NCBI GenBank assembly: GCA_037974335.1
Contig: CM075760.1
Location: 62,440,515 to 62,504,514, forward strand
Length of the DNA stretch: 64,000 nucleotides
Direction: 5' to 3'
Source of the DNA: Prionace glauca
Taxonomy: Eukaryota; Chordata; Chondrichthyes; Carcharhiniformes; Carcharhinidae
Below the pieces are notes generated by a model. The model worked only from the letters and a program-made list of their open reading frames with translations. It was not told the origin of the DNA and did no database searches. Below, piece after piece: positions 19,234-31,929 of the stretch. A program made the translations under genes and the position numbers. Within the stretch, counting starts at the first letter, position 1, and the number at the start of each line of letters is the position of its first letter.

Positions 19234-21165
19234 ATCCACGTCCCACCTTCCACACCCCCAACAGAATGGACTCCCAGATTTACAATGGTTTAATATTGAA
19301 ATTGCCAAGTTATATGTAACGAGATATTTATTTGACTGAATCGATTCATTGCAATGTCTCCATTATTTCTCATACTGATATTTCAATTTGTCGTTTTTTA
19401 TGTTTTTTTAAAACTAATTATAAATATGGTGCTTTTCTTACCACGCCCGTGACGAGCAGACAAATGTAAAAATGATGAAATTACACTTCCATAAAATAAA
19501 GGGACCATCAGTCTGTTTTGTAATAATTCTATCATGTTACAATAATGAAGCATAATTTATCAGTCCAAAAATGTGTGGGGTAGTTGATTGGCCATGATAA
19601 ATTGCCCCTTGATGTCAGGAGGCTTAGCAGAGTCAATATGTGGAGTTACGGGGCTAGGACAGGACCTGCATGGGATTGTTGTCGCACAGGGTCGATGGGC
19701 CAAATGGCCTCCTTCTGCACTGTCGGAATTCTGTGATAAGGGGAATTGTTATCGATTTCTGTAATTAAATGCGGCGAATGAACAAAGCCATTCTACTTAC
19801 AGTGTGGATGGCTATCACTGCACATTTTGGTTCTGAAGATAACATGAGTTTCCTCGCATTATACAGTGTTTGCTGACATTTCTCAAAATTCCTCTGCTCT
19901 ATGTAAATTAGGGGTGAAACAAACCCGCCTGTTTGACATTTAAACAGTGAGCTGACAGAGAAACATAAAATTGACTTCGACATTGACAGAGAATTTAATG
20001 AGTCGGAAGGCACGCGGCGATCAGTAGTGTTCTCCTTCAGCATCCAAACCATTGTATTGGCCACCGGCTTCATAACACAGGATATCAGGATTTGATTTTT
20101 GTCACATTAACATTATTACACGAATATTTTTTTTAATCTTCATTTCAACCAGGTTATGAACTGACCGATTATCCATTCATTGGCAACTATGAGAGGGTTT
20201 GTTAAAGAATCAAAATCAGGTTATATTGTAAGAGAATAGACTGCTAATCAGGTACAAGAGATACTGTTGTTTAAATGAGGTGCAGAATTTTCAGAGTATT
20301 CCAGCAATCTCTGGTTTCAAGGCAGTTTTATGATTTTCTTTTAATTATTTTCGCGATTACACTGACCTCATTAGACTGGGAGATGTGACCATCAACATCT
20401 CTCTCTTTCACACTTAGTGAAGCTGTTCAAAAAAACAGGTTTTAATTATTGGAATGACATTTACTCGAAATGAAATAGCATCTGGTCAATTTATTGTTTT
20501 CCGATATACTTAATCACAGAATTAACAGGGCATTAAAAGAAAAGAATGATTAGAATCATAACGATTTAAAATGCGTCTTTATTGTTCGAATGAAACCATT
20601 GTTGTTTAAATAGTTGAGTTCCATTTTGTCCATTCAGGTTCACGCTTATCTGCCCCATACAATATTTGGCAGCAATCCAGGCTGCTGCCAAATGCTCAAA
20701 ATTATTGACAGGAAACATCTGGCGGGTGTTATTCAGTAAATCAAAAGTCGATATCCTCAGCACTGATCGCTTGGCTCCAAGCCAACATCAAACTCTTCAC
20801 ATTGTCAATGAAGCCTATTTATAAATAAATCTACCCAGTAACGGTACTGGGGGCATGTTAATTCTTTAAATGTGTTGTTCAGTATGATAATTTCCCATCT
20901 CTCAGGAAAGAAACGTTAGGCCGCTTCTCTGGCGTGCTGTTAACAATAATGATGATTTTCCCAACACGTCAGGATATTGCGGTGGATGGATCAAGATAAT
21001 TACAGGCAGTCTGTGAGAGGTGGCTCAGAGGGACGATACATGTTGTAAAACATGAATACGTATGCTTGTGTTTTCTTTTCCCTTTATCCTTCCGTGGGAT
21101 GTTTGAATTTGGTGGAACGTTTTGCCTGTCCCAAATTCCCTTGAACTGATTCGTTTTCTTGGCGA
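19234..21165. other. Intergenic, no gene recognised
   Basis: AT-rich sequence upstream of the IgM cluster. It holds one SINE fragment (19567-19740). The minus-strand frame at 19765-20073 (102 codons) has no recognisable domain and no supporting signals. Nothing else was seen. Confidence 0.6.
19567..19740 (+). mobile_element. SINE family A, 3' fragment
   Basis: Begins near ATTGGCCATGATAAATTGCC and ends with GTCGATGGGCCAAATGGCCT and a CTGTGATAAG-like tail. The tRNA-like head is absent. Confidence 0.8.
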
Positions 21166-21169
21166 CTTC

Positions 21170-21400
21170 TGAAGATGTCAGTCAGTCATTTTGCTGTCCA
21201 TCTGGAGTCACATTCTTGTGAGACCAGGTAGCAATGGCAGATTTCCTCCATGGGAGAATCAGAGAGGTCCCTATGGTCGCCATTAGAATCTATTCCACAT
21301 TTATTAATTGAATTCAAATTCCACCAGTTCCAATGGCCCGATTTAAATCCCTGTCCTCACTTCATTTCCCTGAGCCTCTGGATCGCTGCATCTAATAAAT
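21170..21400 (-). mobile_element. SINE-like repeat, family B, decayed
   Basis: Antisense order: TGGAGTCACATTCTTGTGAGACCAGGT, a GGCAGATTTCCT step and an ATTCAAATTCCACCAG step. It is shared with copies at 31.4, 33.4 and 36.3 kb. The family ends in a tRNA-like GATTCGAACCC region in fuller copies. Confidence 0.65.
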
Positions 21401-21479
21401 TAATATTACGTCACCATCTATGAAAAAAATAAATACACGATTTTTGATGCAGGAATGAATGACTGTTGAATGAATTATA

Positions 21480-22200
21480 GTTGGATGAATCAGTCAATAG
21501 TAGCACGTTGCGGAGAGTTACAGGTCAAAGAGATCTCTAGGTACATGTTCATAGCGACTTCAAAGTAGAGTACAGGTAGATAGAGTGGTGAAGAAAGCAT
21601 TCGGCATGCTTGGTTTCATTGATCAGAACATTGAATACAGGAGTTAGGATGTCTTGTTGAAGTTGTCCAAGACATTGTTAAGGCCACACTTGGAATATTA
21701 TGTGCAATTCTGGTCACACTATTATTAAACTAGAAAGAGTCCAGAAAAGATTTACTAGGATGCTACTGGGACTTGATGGTTTGGATTATAATAATAGGCT
21801 AACTAGAATGGGACGTTTTTTCTCTGGAGTGTAGGAGGCTGAGGTCTATAAAATAATGAGGGGCATAGACAAGATGGATAGTCAATATTATTTTCCCAAA
21901 ATTAGGGGACTTTAAGCTTGAGGGCATAGACTTAAGATGAGAGGGGAGAAATGCAAAATTGTGTCACAGAGAGGGTGGTGAGTGTCTGGAAAAAGCTGCC
22001 AGAGGTAGTAGTAGAGGCAGGTACAATTGTACCTTTTTAGAAAACATTTAGTTTTTATATGTGTACGATGGGTATAGAGGGATATGGGCCAAATGCAGCC
22101 AATTGGGATTAGCTGGCAGGTTAAATAAAAGGGAGGCATGGACAAGTGGGACCGAAGGGCCTGTTTCCATGCTGTAAACCTCTATGACTCTATGACTCGA
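21480..22200 (+). mobile_element. CR1-like LINE 3' fragment, decayed
   Basis: Carries the nucleotide version of the CR1 end seen at 59.3 kb: a GGTGAAGAAAGCATTCGGCAT step, a CACACTTGGAATATTATGTGC step, a GAGTCCAGAAAAGATTTACT step, and a final GAGGGATATGGGCC plus CCGAAGGGCCTG tail. Non-coding. Confidence 0.8.
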
Positions 22201-22513
22201 TGAATGACAGCTGGATGTCTGAATATATTGAATGAGGAATCAGTGAATTGATTGATGAATGCATTGATAGATGGTACTGAAAGATATTGTTCTACATTCC
22301 CATATTTCTGCTTGACTACTTCATATATTGAATCAGCTCCTTTATTCCACGTTGCAGTCAGCCTAACATATTCAATCCTTCCAGAGTTTCTGGGTGAAAT
22401 CCATCCTGGGTTTATCGGGAGTTAGCAAACTGATCCTCACAAAGAGGAAGACAAGATTTTCCTGTTCATTTCTCTGCTGATGCTGAATTTTCCTTTCCAA
22501 GATAAAAAGAAGG

Positions 22514-22990
22514 AAGATGATTGGGCTCAGGAGGGAGAATTGTAATATTTGAAACATCTGGCTCTTTCATATGCAACAAATTACTCAACATGCCCTCACC
22601 CAAATTAGTGAAGCGATCAGGCTGCAAAGTAAATAATGTGGCAACAGAAAGGTTGTGAGACTCACTGGGCAACTACAAGTGTTACATTATTTCCCACAAC
22701 TGTGTAATAATGAATAGGGATTTAAAGATTCAGTAACTTCACATGAGGTATGAGTGGTCACATTTATATCATCATTTTGAAAATCATCACACACTCCAGC
22801 TATGTATCAGGATTTTCTGTGTAATAATGAGGTGATGACATGTCAATGAAGCGCAGAGGCTGCCACATTATTCACTTTGCATCCTGATCGCTTCACTAAT
22901 TTGGGTGAGGGCATGTTGAGTAATTTGTTGCATATGAAAGAGCCAGATGTTTCAAATATTACAATTCTCCCTCCTGAGCCCAATCATCTT
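22514..22990. repeat. Near-perfect 130-bp inverted repeat
   Basis: Left arm 22514-22643, right arm 22861-22990. The arms are reverse complements at 128 of 130 positions with no gaps, around a 217-bp centre. They contain no recognised coding sequence. Short blocks next to the right arm (GAGGTGATGACATGT with GCGCAGAGGCTG, near 22828 and 23003) are repeated and recur near 24250. Confidence 0.93.
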
Positions 22991-24400
22991 ATGAGGTGTC
23001 AATGAGGTGATGACATGTGAATAAAGCGCAGAGGCTGCTGTTCATTATCCTCGGTCCAAATTAATTCCATTTCCCGCTGAATTCTGGGACAAGTTTTATT
23101 CCTTGCTGACAAAACAGCCAATAAAACGTCATTAAATGTTAATATCAATAAATTATACGAAGCAAAGTTCAGTTACCTATTGTATAGAATTAAACATTTA
23201 AAACAAACAGAAAATCTCAGCAGGTCCGACAGCATCTGTGGAGACAGATTAGAGACAACATTTCGAATCTGGAGAATGCTTCGGAAGAGCATTTCAGATT
23301 GGAGAGATCATCATTGTTTCTAACAAGGTGTCAGAGAAGCTGAATAACTTTCCTGTGAGAAAGGAATCGTTAAAATAGCTACTGTTTAATTCTATACACT
23401 ATTTTCAGACACACACAAATTGTGTCAATTCATATACGATCCCAAATATCATAATCAACTTCTACATCCTAACTAATCTAATCAAAGCCTCAATCACTAA
23501 CAGTATCGGAAAACAAAATCTTCCTAATCCCTTTCCAGTCTCATCATTTCTCAATTTCATCACCCTCTTCAATTCCCTCTAAATGATAATGGGCCATCCT
23601 GACTCGAACCGTTGGCTCTATTCTCTCTCATGATGTGGAGATGCTATTAAATAAAATTTACGATCAAATCAATTGGTTGGATTCAAATCTGGTGTTGTCA
23701 GACTTCTTACTCTATTCTCTCTCCACAGATGCTCTCAGACCTGTTGAGATTTTACAGCATTTACAGTTTTTTTTTTCAGTTTCCAGAATCCGCAGTATTT
23801 CCTTTAGCAAAGTGCTGAATATAATTGATGAAATCATTCTTTATCTTTATGGATTGATGACAATTGGTGAATTGGAACAGTCTCGCCTGGAAATTCCACT
23901 CCAAAACACTAATAAACCTCTTTTGGACATACATTGGACGTACATTGCTGTATTTTTATGTCGCTGGGTCGGAATGTAGAAGCACCCTCCCTAACAGCAC
24001 TCTGGATATAACTACACAACAGGTTTTGCAGCAGTTCATGAAGGGCGCTCACCCCCAGCTTACCGAATGCAATTAGCAATAGGGAATAAATGGTGCCATC
24101 AGCAGCATCGCCCACCTTCCATAAATCAATTTCAGATACACATATCCTTATGAATGAATGGGAAATGGCGAATGAAATTATTTAATTGCGAATGAGTGAC
24201 AGTTATGCAGTCATTTTAAAAATGACTCCAATTATTCTACAGAGATTTATGTGTGGTGATGGGGTGATTACTTGTCAATAAAGCACAAAGGCTGCTGGGT
24301 AGCTGCTCCTGATCCTCGGTCTGACTTAATTCAATTTCCCTCTGAATTCTGGGACAGATTTGATTCTTTGGTGACAGAAAGGCCAAAGTGATTTGAATAA
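22828..24400. repeat. Dispersed duplicated blocks
   Basis: A block around GGTGATGACATGT, GCGCAGAGGCTGCTG, ATCCTCGGTC and TGAATTCTGGGACA occurs at about 22828-23110 and again at about 24250-24390. Between them lie family D repeat pieces (23195-23290 minus, 23700-23810 plus) with the CAGCATCTGTGGAGA motif, and a family C piece (23900-24100). Confidence 0.6.
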
Positions 24401-24779
24401 ATTTGAATCTTAATAAACGACATTAAATAAACTGCAATTATATGCATACCAAATACAATGCTGAAAATAATATGTTAAATACTTTTTTTTGTGATTTGGA
24501 GATTATTAGTAATATTAGCGTCAGGCAATGACCATCTCCAAAAAGAGAAAATCTATCCATTGCTCCTTGTCATTCAATGATATTACAATACTGAATCTCC
24601 CACTATAAACATCGTTAGGGTTACCATTGACTAATTCCTGACTTAACTAGGTATATAAAAGCTCCGGATGGAATATCGGGTCAGCTTGCTGTGAGTAACC
24701 CACCTCCTGACTCCCCAAACCTGTCCACTGTCTACAAGCCACAACTAAGGATGAAAGAGGGTTCTCTCCACTTGCTTGA

Positions 24780-25200
24780 ATAAGTGCAGCTCAAACAACA
24801 TTCAAGAAGTTTTAATGTATTTAGAACAGAGCAGCCGGCTTGACTGGCACAGCATTTCCAAATGCTCACTCTCTCCACCACCGACAAACAACAGAAGTAT
24901 TGTATACCGTATTCAAGTTTCACTTCAGAAACTGACCAAGACTCCTCGGCAAAACCTTCCAAATACACGCCTGTTACCATTTGGAAGGATGGGGTAAAAG
25001 TTACCTGGGAATATTACCCGTAAATTCCACTCCAAGTCAGTCATATACCTGATTTGGAAAAATATCGCCCTTCCTTCACAGTTGCTGGAATGAAATGCAA
25101 GAACACCGTCTGTAACAGCGCGGTGTGAGGACATTCACCACAGATTTCGCAGCAATTCTCATCACCATCTTATAAGGGCAATTAGTTATGGTAACTTATT
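24780..25200 (+). repeat. Dispersed repeat, family C
   Basis: Shares with the 12.87 kb copy the order: a CAGAAACTGACCAAGACTCC step, a TTCCACTCCAAGTCA step, a GAATGAAATGCAAGA step, and the end AGGGCAATTAGTTATGG. Non-coding. Confidence 0.6.
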
Positions 25201-25204
25201 CAAT

Positions 25205-26345
25205 ATTTAGTTACACATTCTTTGCCTCATTCAATACCCAAAGTTAATGAATTGCCCTGGACGCCCTTGGCGTCCTGTACATGGGATGTACAGCTGGCCA
25301 TTCCGCTGCCAAGGCAATGCATCTTTCAGATGACTCACTGAACTTCTCTCCTTTCTTTCTCTGTCTCAGACTGCAACTAAATCAGATAACTTCTCTTTGC
25401 TCTGTCCGTATCCATTAATTCAATTAAACAAGTATCTAGGAGCCAATCGAGCTCCAAGTTGGAAAGAAAAATCTTTCTTTTTGCTTAAGGCACCTTACGA
25501 CTGAAAAGATTAAGCAAAAAGTGTCATCAGAGGAAAATTCAGTGCCGGAAATAGGCCAGTTCACTCACTTAATCTCTCTCCTCGATTTCTGTCACACAAC
25601 ACTGAAAGTTTCTATTTTAGAACACCTCCGAAGAAAAAAAATGCTTTAATTTCCCTCCTTTCTATTAGTGATAATCTTCAGTCCATCTTCCCTTCAATAA
25701 ATTTATGTAAACCCCCATTTTATGTAAACCCCATTATGTAAACCCCATATGATCATTTTCTTGGTTCCTTAAAATGGGAATGGAGGTGAATGTAATGCTG
25801 AGACCGGCAGCAATCTGTGTGACTGTTCTTGATGCTGTCAGAGTGAGTTCACCCTCACAGGCAGGAAGACTGTTCACGGCGATAACATCAAACTGGCCCC
25901 GGTTGTTTCATTCTCAGGTAACACAACTTCCTGTTTCATGCTGCGGGTTCCAAACCACACATCTCACTTCCGAGCAGAAAATAAATCCAGAGACCACAAT
26001 CTGGTGAGAACATCTGTCAGTGCGGCCTATATCTGCCCACAGAGTCAGGGCAGAATCGCACAGATCTCATTGTGGTGACGTTTACAAATAAGCCTGATGT
26101 AATCCATTCAGAGTTTGCATTCCCGGACGTAACTGGATGGTCAGTGGGATATTCACTAAGTTCCCCCGGGTTCTGTGAAGGGAGGGAATGATAGCTGTTA
26201 TCTTGTATTGTTTGATCATTTTCTCTCCATCTGCTACTTATTTTTGTTCCTGGGCCTTTATCTGTCAGCGCTCCATTTTTCTTTCTCCTAACTCTCTCGG
26301 TGCCGCTCTCTACTCCTTGTCAGTCTTTTGAACACTTCTATTCGT
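25205..26345. other. Intergenic, no gene recognised
   Basis: No repeat or gene with clear signals was recognised. Bases 25720-25755 hold three short copies of an ATGTAAACCCC unit. Bases 26346-26600 look like a decayed LINE 3' end (GGGAGGGCGGTCAGCAACCC and ACACAAGAGTTGTTATGAAC steps). Confidence 0.5.
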
Positions 26346-26714
26346 ATTCAAAATCATGAAGCTGTAAGTAGGTTAACTAAAGAGAGAATATTTCAATTGG
26401 GAGGGCGGTCAGCAACCCATGGGCACAGATTTATTCTACTGAGCAGAGAGGCAGAAATGGGATCATTTACTTTTACACAAGAGTTGTTATGAACTGGAAT
26501 GAACAGCTTGAAAGGTTGATCGAACCCGATTTCACAGTAACTTTGGAAAATAAATTAGATATACCCTTCATGAGATTAGAATTTGAGAATGGGACCATTT
26601 TGATGGTTCGTCTATATAACTGTCCTAGCATTCGCTTTGTGCCTCTCCCTATCCTTCATTAAGACTGAATAAAGTACAATTTTTTTACAGCTGCCGTCTT
26701 GTGCTAATATCTTT

Positions 26715-26943
26715 TGACAATAAATGTTGTGTGTGTGTATATGCCTAAATGTGTGTGTGTGTGTGTGTGTGTGTATATGCCTAAATGCGTGTGTGTGTTT
26801 GTGTGTGTGTGTGAATGTGTGTGTGTGTGTTTGTGTATGCCTAAATGTGTGTGTATGCCTAAATCTGTGTGTGTATGTGTGTGTGTGAATGTGTGTGTGT
26901 GTGTTTGTGTATGCCTAAATGTGTGTGTGTATGTATGTGTGTA
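26715..26943 (+). repeat. GTGT microsatellite with ATGCCTAAAT interruptions
   Basis: (GT)n runs separated by five or so copies of TATGCCTAAATG. Low complexity; frames on both strands are artefacts. Confidence 0.95.
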
Positions 26944-28570
26944 ATTGCCAGGAACCATTCCGAAATTCAATTCTATTTACAAGCCAAGGCTTTGAACAAA
27001 TGAGCATTGGATCGAACAGTGCATTTATTGCACTGTTTTTTTTCATCCGATGAAGTTTTTCATATTGAGTCCTAATTGTGTCTATATATGTGGAACTGCC
27101 TGTAAGAATGAGAAGGAACAGATTGTTTTCTGTTCCTCTGACAGATTCATCATTGTTACCTCAGATAACAGAACTTTATGGAGTCCGTTATGATTAAACC
27201 CCACTCCCCTCCTTGAGAACAGCAGCTCTTAGTCGGGTGGAGTCAGTCACTCCTGCGGTTGCCATGGGATTTCCAATCTGTGTTTGCCACACAAATCCCT
27301 GCATCGTTCGTCAATACAAAGAAACCTGCGCCAAGACCCCAGAAATGATTGTTTCTTTATATCAGGTCCCAGTCTGACTCCAGGCCCAGCTGTCTCTGTT
27401 AGTGATACACTGGAGCTAGTCATTCAAATTATAATGTTCTAATTCTCGATTATTATTTTTGGAAAGCGTTACCCAATCAGTTGTGAATTAAAACCTGTAT
27501 CTGATGTTGCTTCATTTGACACCTGCTAGGTATTATTGGACAAATTCCTTTTTCTAGAATTATCATACGCACAGAAAAAAAATGTTTATTTATACATTAT
27601 ATCATGCTCTGTCTCTCTTACTCTAGAGATCCCATACATTGCTTTATATGACTCTTCCAGTCAGGTTATGTCATGATTCTGCTAGCATATCTGTCTATAT
27701 TAGATTAGATTCTGTCTCAGTTGTTACTGCATAATTTTTAATCATTTATAGGTTGTGGGCAGCACTGACATCTGTTGTCCTTCTCTAATTGCCCCTGACA
27801 AAGTGGTGATGAGCTGCAATCTTGAATCGCTGCAGTCCATGTTCACCAGGCAATATCACTGTTTATATCATAAGGTTTGGCCACCCTTATGATGCACCTG
27901 ATCCTGATTCATCGTATTACCGAGATTGTACAACCTATACACAGTAGAAAGTATATAGGATGGTTACCATGGAATTGGTGAATATAACGGTTAAACAGGA
28001 ATATTGCTCCTTCTCTGGAGATTGCAGATGTTTCAATCCTTTGTATCAATAAGAATAAGAAGGCTGAGAATTACAGGTGTATCGTGTCGTGCCAAAAGAA
28101 GTTAAACGCTGTTTCACTGCCATCTCCTGGACGAGCTTTGCTATTGCAGGTGTTGTGAAATGCTGATTTCAGTTGCTGTTTCTTATTCTTTCATGGGCTG
28201 TATACCCAGCTGGTAAGGCCAGCATATATTGGCAATCGCTAATACCTTGAATTTGCTGGTTTTCTAGACCATCATAGAAGGCACGTAATCGCCAATCGCC
28301 AGGGTATTAGAGAATCTGATATATTTCTCGTCATAACGGCAATTAAGGAAACGAGCTTTACATTCAAAATTGTAATTGTATTTTAAAACCTGTTGTATTT
28401 GGATTTGAATATCTGTCTTGAGAAATTTGCCTATCCTTGGAATTACTCTCGCAGAGATATTACCTTTATTGCCACTGTCTCCCTTTCAACATTGATAAAG
28501 TATTTAGAGCAGCGAAGAAGGTCATTTTGAAGCGTCATGTCTGTGTTGGCCTTTTAAAGGAGGAATTCAT
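26944..28570. other. Intergenic, no gene recognised
   Basis: Holds antisense family C fragments at about 27745-27870 (GCTGCAATCTTGAATCGCTGCAG) and 28190-28270 (GGTAAGGCCAGCATATATTGG). The remainder shows nothing recognisable. Confidence 0.5.
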
Positions 28571-31330
28571 CCAATATCACTCTGTACCCCACAGTCTAGC
28601 ATTTTGTTCATTTTCAGACAATTATCCAATCCAATTTTGAAACCATTAATTGGCGCTGCCTGCACCACACTCTCAAACAGCACATTCCAGATCTGGATCA
28701 CTCACTGTCTGAAAATGTTTTTCGTGATGTCTCCATGCTTCTTTCACCAAATTACTTCAACCCGCGCCCTCTGTGTCAAGATCCTTCTGCCATTGAGAGT
28801 TTCCCTCTAACTAAACTGTCAACACCCCTCAGGATTCTGATTGTCTCATTAAAGTCACATCAGCAACTTCCTGTTAAGGAAATTAGTTCGAACCTCTCCA
28901 AAATATTTTCGTCGCCGAAGTTTCTGATCTCTGGAATTATTCTCGTGTTTTACGTTACACCCAGCCTATTGACTTTACATTCTGCGTGAGTTCGGTGCCG
29001 AAAATTGGACCGAATTTTTCGGTTGATGATTTTCAAAGCGTTTTCTACAAATTTAGCACAACTTCCTTGCTTCTGTATTCTTTTCCCCAATAGACAAAAA
29101 CTATTGACTTTTTTGTTTAACGCTGTCTCAACCTGTCTTACATCATGAATGATTTATACACAAATTCACTCAAGTCCCTCGGCGTCTATATTCACTTTCG
29201 TAGCGTTTTCATCATTTCCATTTGTCTCTTCACATTCTGCTGAACAAAACTGATCTTGTTACTTTTCTCTGCAATAAATCAAATATGCGAATTACTCGTC
29301 CATTCAACCAATCAGTTCTTTTTGCCCCGCCACCATTTACCTTAAATCAGCATCCTCTGCTCTCCAACCTTTCCCCCAATGTGCCGATTATCTCCAAGCT
29401 GATTCCCCAATTTCCTTCTAATCATTTATATATCTATGACAAACAGCAAAGGTACCAGAACTGATCCCTGAGCCACAACATTCCATTCAGAAATGCACAC
29501 TTGCACAGCGACACTCTGTTTTCTATGACCGACCCAGTTCTCCATCCACCTAGCCAGCTCACCTCTGATCTCATTTTACTGCACCTTCTGTACCAGTCTG
29601 CCATGCGGGACCTTGTCTGAGGATTTATTGGAGTCCATGTTGAATAATATCCCTATCCTCATCAATCAACTTCATCACTTCCTCGAAAAAACTCGATCAA
29701 GTTAGTGAGAAACGATAGGGCCTTCAAAAAAGAAACATGTTGCCTCCCACGACTACATCCATTTATTTCCAAGTGGGTTTAAATCCTGTCTTCAATAATT
29801 TCCCGACCACTGACATAAGGCTCACTGGCCTGTGTTTACCTGTTTTTTTGTTGCTATTCTTCCTAAACAAAAATCAGCTCCAATCTTCGTGCTTCCCCTG
29901 TAGCTAGTGATGATACAAAGATTTCTCTCAAGGCCCCAGCAATTTTCTCCTGGCCTGTCTCAGTATTCTGCAATATATCACATCAGGCCCTGGGGACTTG
30001 TCTACCTTACTGTTTCTCACGAACACCAATATCCCCTCCTTTTTTTCTCAAAATGACTCAAACTATCTTTGCATCCTTTCCCAGACTCATCATGCACTAA
30101 GTCCTTCTCTTTAGCGAATACTGATGTAAAGTATTTAATCCCTCGCCATTTCCCTGGTTCCACGCATAGAATCCCTCACCTGTCCTCGAGTGTGCCAGCC
30201 CTCTCCCTGGCTAACCTTTGTCCTTTATGCATATGTCAAACGCAGGATGGAGGATTTTCCTCCATCCTGCGGCCAAATAATTTTCGTGACCCCTTTTCGC
30301 CCTCCTTACTCTTTACCAAAGTTTCTTTTTCTTGTATTCCATAATTGCTTTGTGTCTTCCTAGGCTAGAAAAAAATCTTCCTTTTTCACTTTGACTAGGC
30401 TCATAATTTATCTCATTTTACAATGTTTCCAAAATTTGCCATACCTATCCTTCATCCTCATTGGAATGTGCCAGTCCGGAATTGCTATCAACTTGCACTT
30501 CATAGCCTCCCAGTGCCAGATGTTGATTTGCTCTCAAACATCTGCCCCAATCTACATTCTTCAGTTTCTGCCTAATATTGTTATAATTAGCCTTCGCCCA
30601 GTGTAGGATCTTCACTTGAGTATTACGCTTACCTTTCTCTGTCCGTACCTTAATGCTTACTGAGTTGTGGTCTTTGTTCCCCAACTGCTCCCTCACCGAA
30701 ATGTCGACCACCTGTCCAGGCTGATTCCCTATTACCAGGTCCAGTTCAGCCGCTTCCCTAGCTGGACTATCTATATAATGTTTCAAGAAACCCTCCTGGA
30801 TGCTCCTTACAAACATTGCCCCATCCACACACTGAGCACAAAATGAGTCCCTGTCAATTTTGAGGAAGTTAACTCTCCCACCACAACAATCCTGTTACTT
30901 TAACACCTTGTCAAAATCTCATTCATACCTGTTTCTTAATCTCCCGCTGGTTGTTGGGAGGCCAATAGAAAATGTCGCATCTTGTGACTACAGCCTTCCT
31001 ATTCCCGCACTCTACCCATACTGCCTCGCTGTACAAGCCATGCGAAGTACATTGGGTGCAGTCCTCCTGCAGTACTGCTGCAATATTCTCCCTACCAGTC
31101 TTGAAAATGTCCCTCCCCGTTACATCACTCTCTATCCTGCTTGAATCATCTGTATCCTTGTACGTTAAACTGCCATTTCTCTCCATTCCTTAACCAAGTC
31201 TCTGTAATAGCAGCAACATCACAGTTCCAAGAACGAATCCAAGCTCTACGTCCATCAGCCTTACCTGTTACACTTCTTGTATTGAAACAAATGCATTTCA
31301 GTCTGCCAGACCCTCTTTAATTAGGAGCTT
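28570..31330 (-). mobile_element. CR1-like LINE, endonuclease to 3' end, decayed
   Basis: A 2.7 kb minus-strand element in the expected order. First an apurinic-type endonuclease (YWPPNNQRE near 31.0 kb; LDLVIGNQP and GNKDHNSVSI at 30.4-30.8 kb, the latter resembling the SDH catalytic end). Then reverse-transcriptase pieces (RGELARWMENWVGHRKQ near 29.55 kb). Then a 3' part to about 28.57 kb. Stops and frameshifts interrupt it many times. It is the longest LINE copy in the window. Confidence 0.8.
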
Positions 31331-31429
31331 TTTCTCTGAGTCTTACTGGCCCTGTTCTCTCGTTCCACTTCAACTAATTCACCTTTGCTTTATTCCCCTC
31401 TCCCTGGCAGATTTCCTTTCCTAAAGGAC

Positions 31430-31570
31430 ATTAGTGAAAACAATTGGTCCTTTCGACAATCAAAAATGGTTTTATGGTCATCAGTAGATTTTTATTTCCA
31501 GACAATTTTATTTAATTCAAATTCCATCAGCTGCAGTTTCGGGATTCGTACCTAGAACATTAACAACATC
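31430..31570 (-). mobile_element. SINE-like repeat, family B
   Basis: Plus-strand order CCTAAAGGACATTAGTGAAA, TTTATGGTCATCAGTAGA, ATTCAAATTCCATCAGCTGC and TTCGGGATTCGTACC, as in the other family B copies. Confidence 0.75.
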
Positions 31571-31929
31571 AGGAATGCTTCGTGAAGCTATGGCATCAGC
31601 AGGAGCTACTCAGAAAATTCCCTCAGTTTTCCTTCCAAGGACTTTTCAACAACCAGTGCTTCCGTTTGTCCCACGTCACTTTCTGAACTGTAATGTCTGG
31701 TCAACACCTACCCAACTGAACATGGCAGTATGGAACGGGTAGTAAGGGACACAAGACACTGCAACATCTCTCTATCCACTTCCCTAAACTCCCTCACTTT
31801 CCCCAACTCTCAGCGTAGCACGCTCTGCAGCTTACGTCTGTGGAGATCCCTCAATAGGCAGATTTCACAGGCCTCAGTTCCGTAGTTTATATTTGACTAC
31901 GTCCAACTCATTCATCAATTTTAAGTTAT

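Noticed and set aside
19765-20073. 102-codon minus-strand frame upstream of VH
   Set aside because: No domain, no splice or promoter context and no repeat of the frame elsewhere; likely chance in AT-rich DNA.
26704-26970. Thr/His-rich minus-strand frame
   Set aside because: It is the translation of a GT microsatellite.
30445-30828. 127-codon minus-strand frame as a host gene
   Set aside because: LDLV and DHNSV motifs in the order of a LINE endonuclease; it is part of the decayed CR1-like element.
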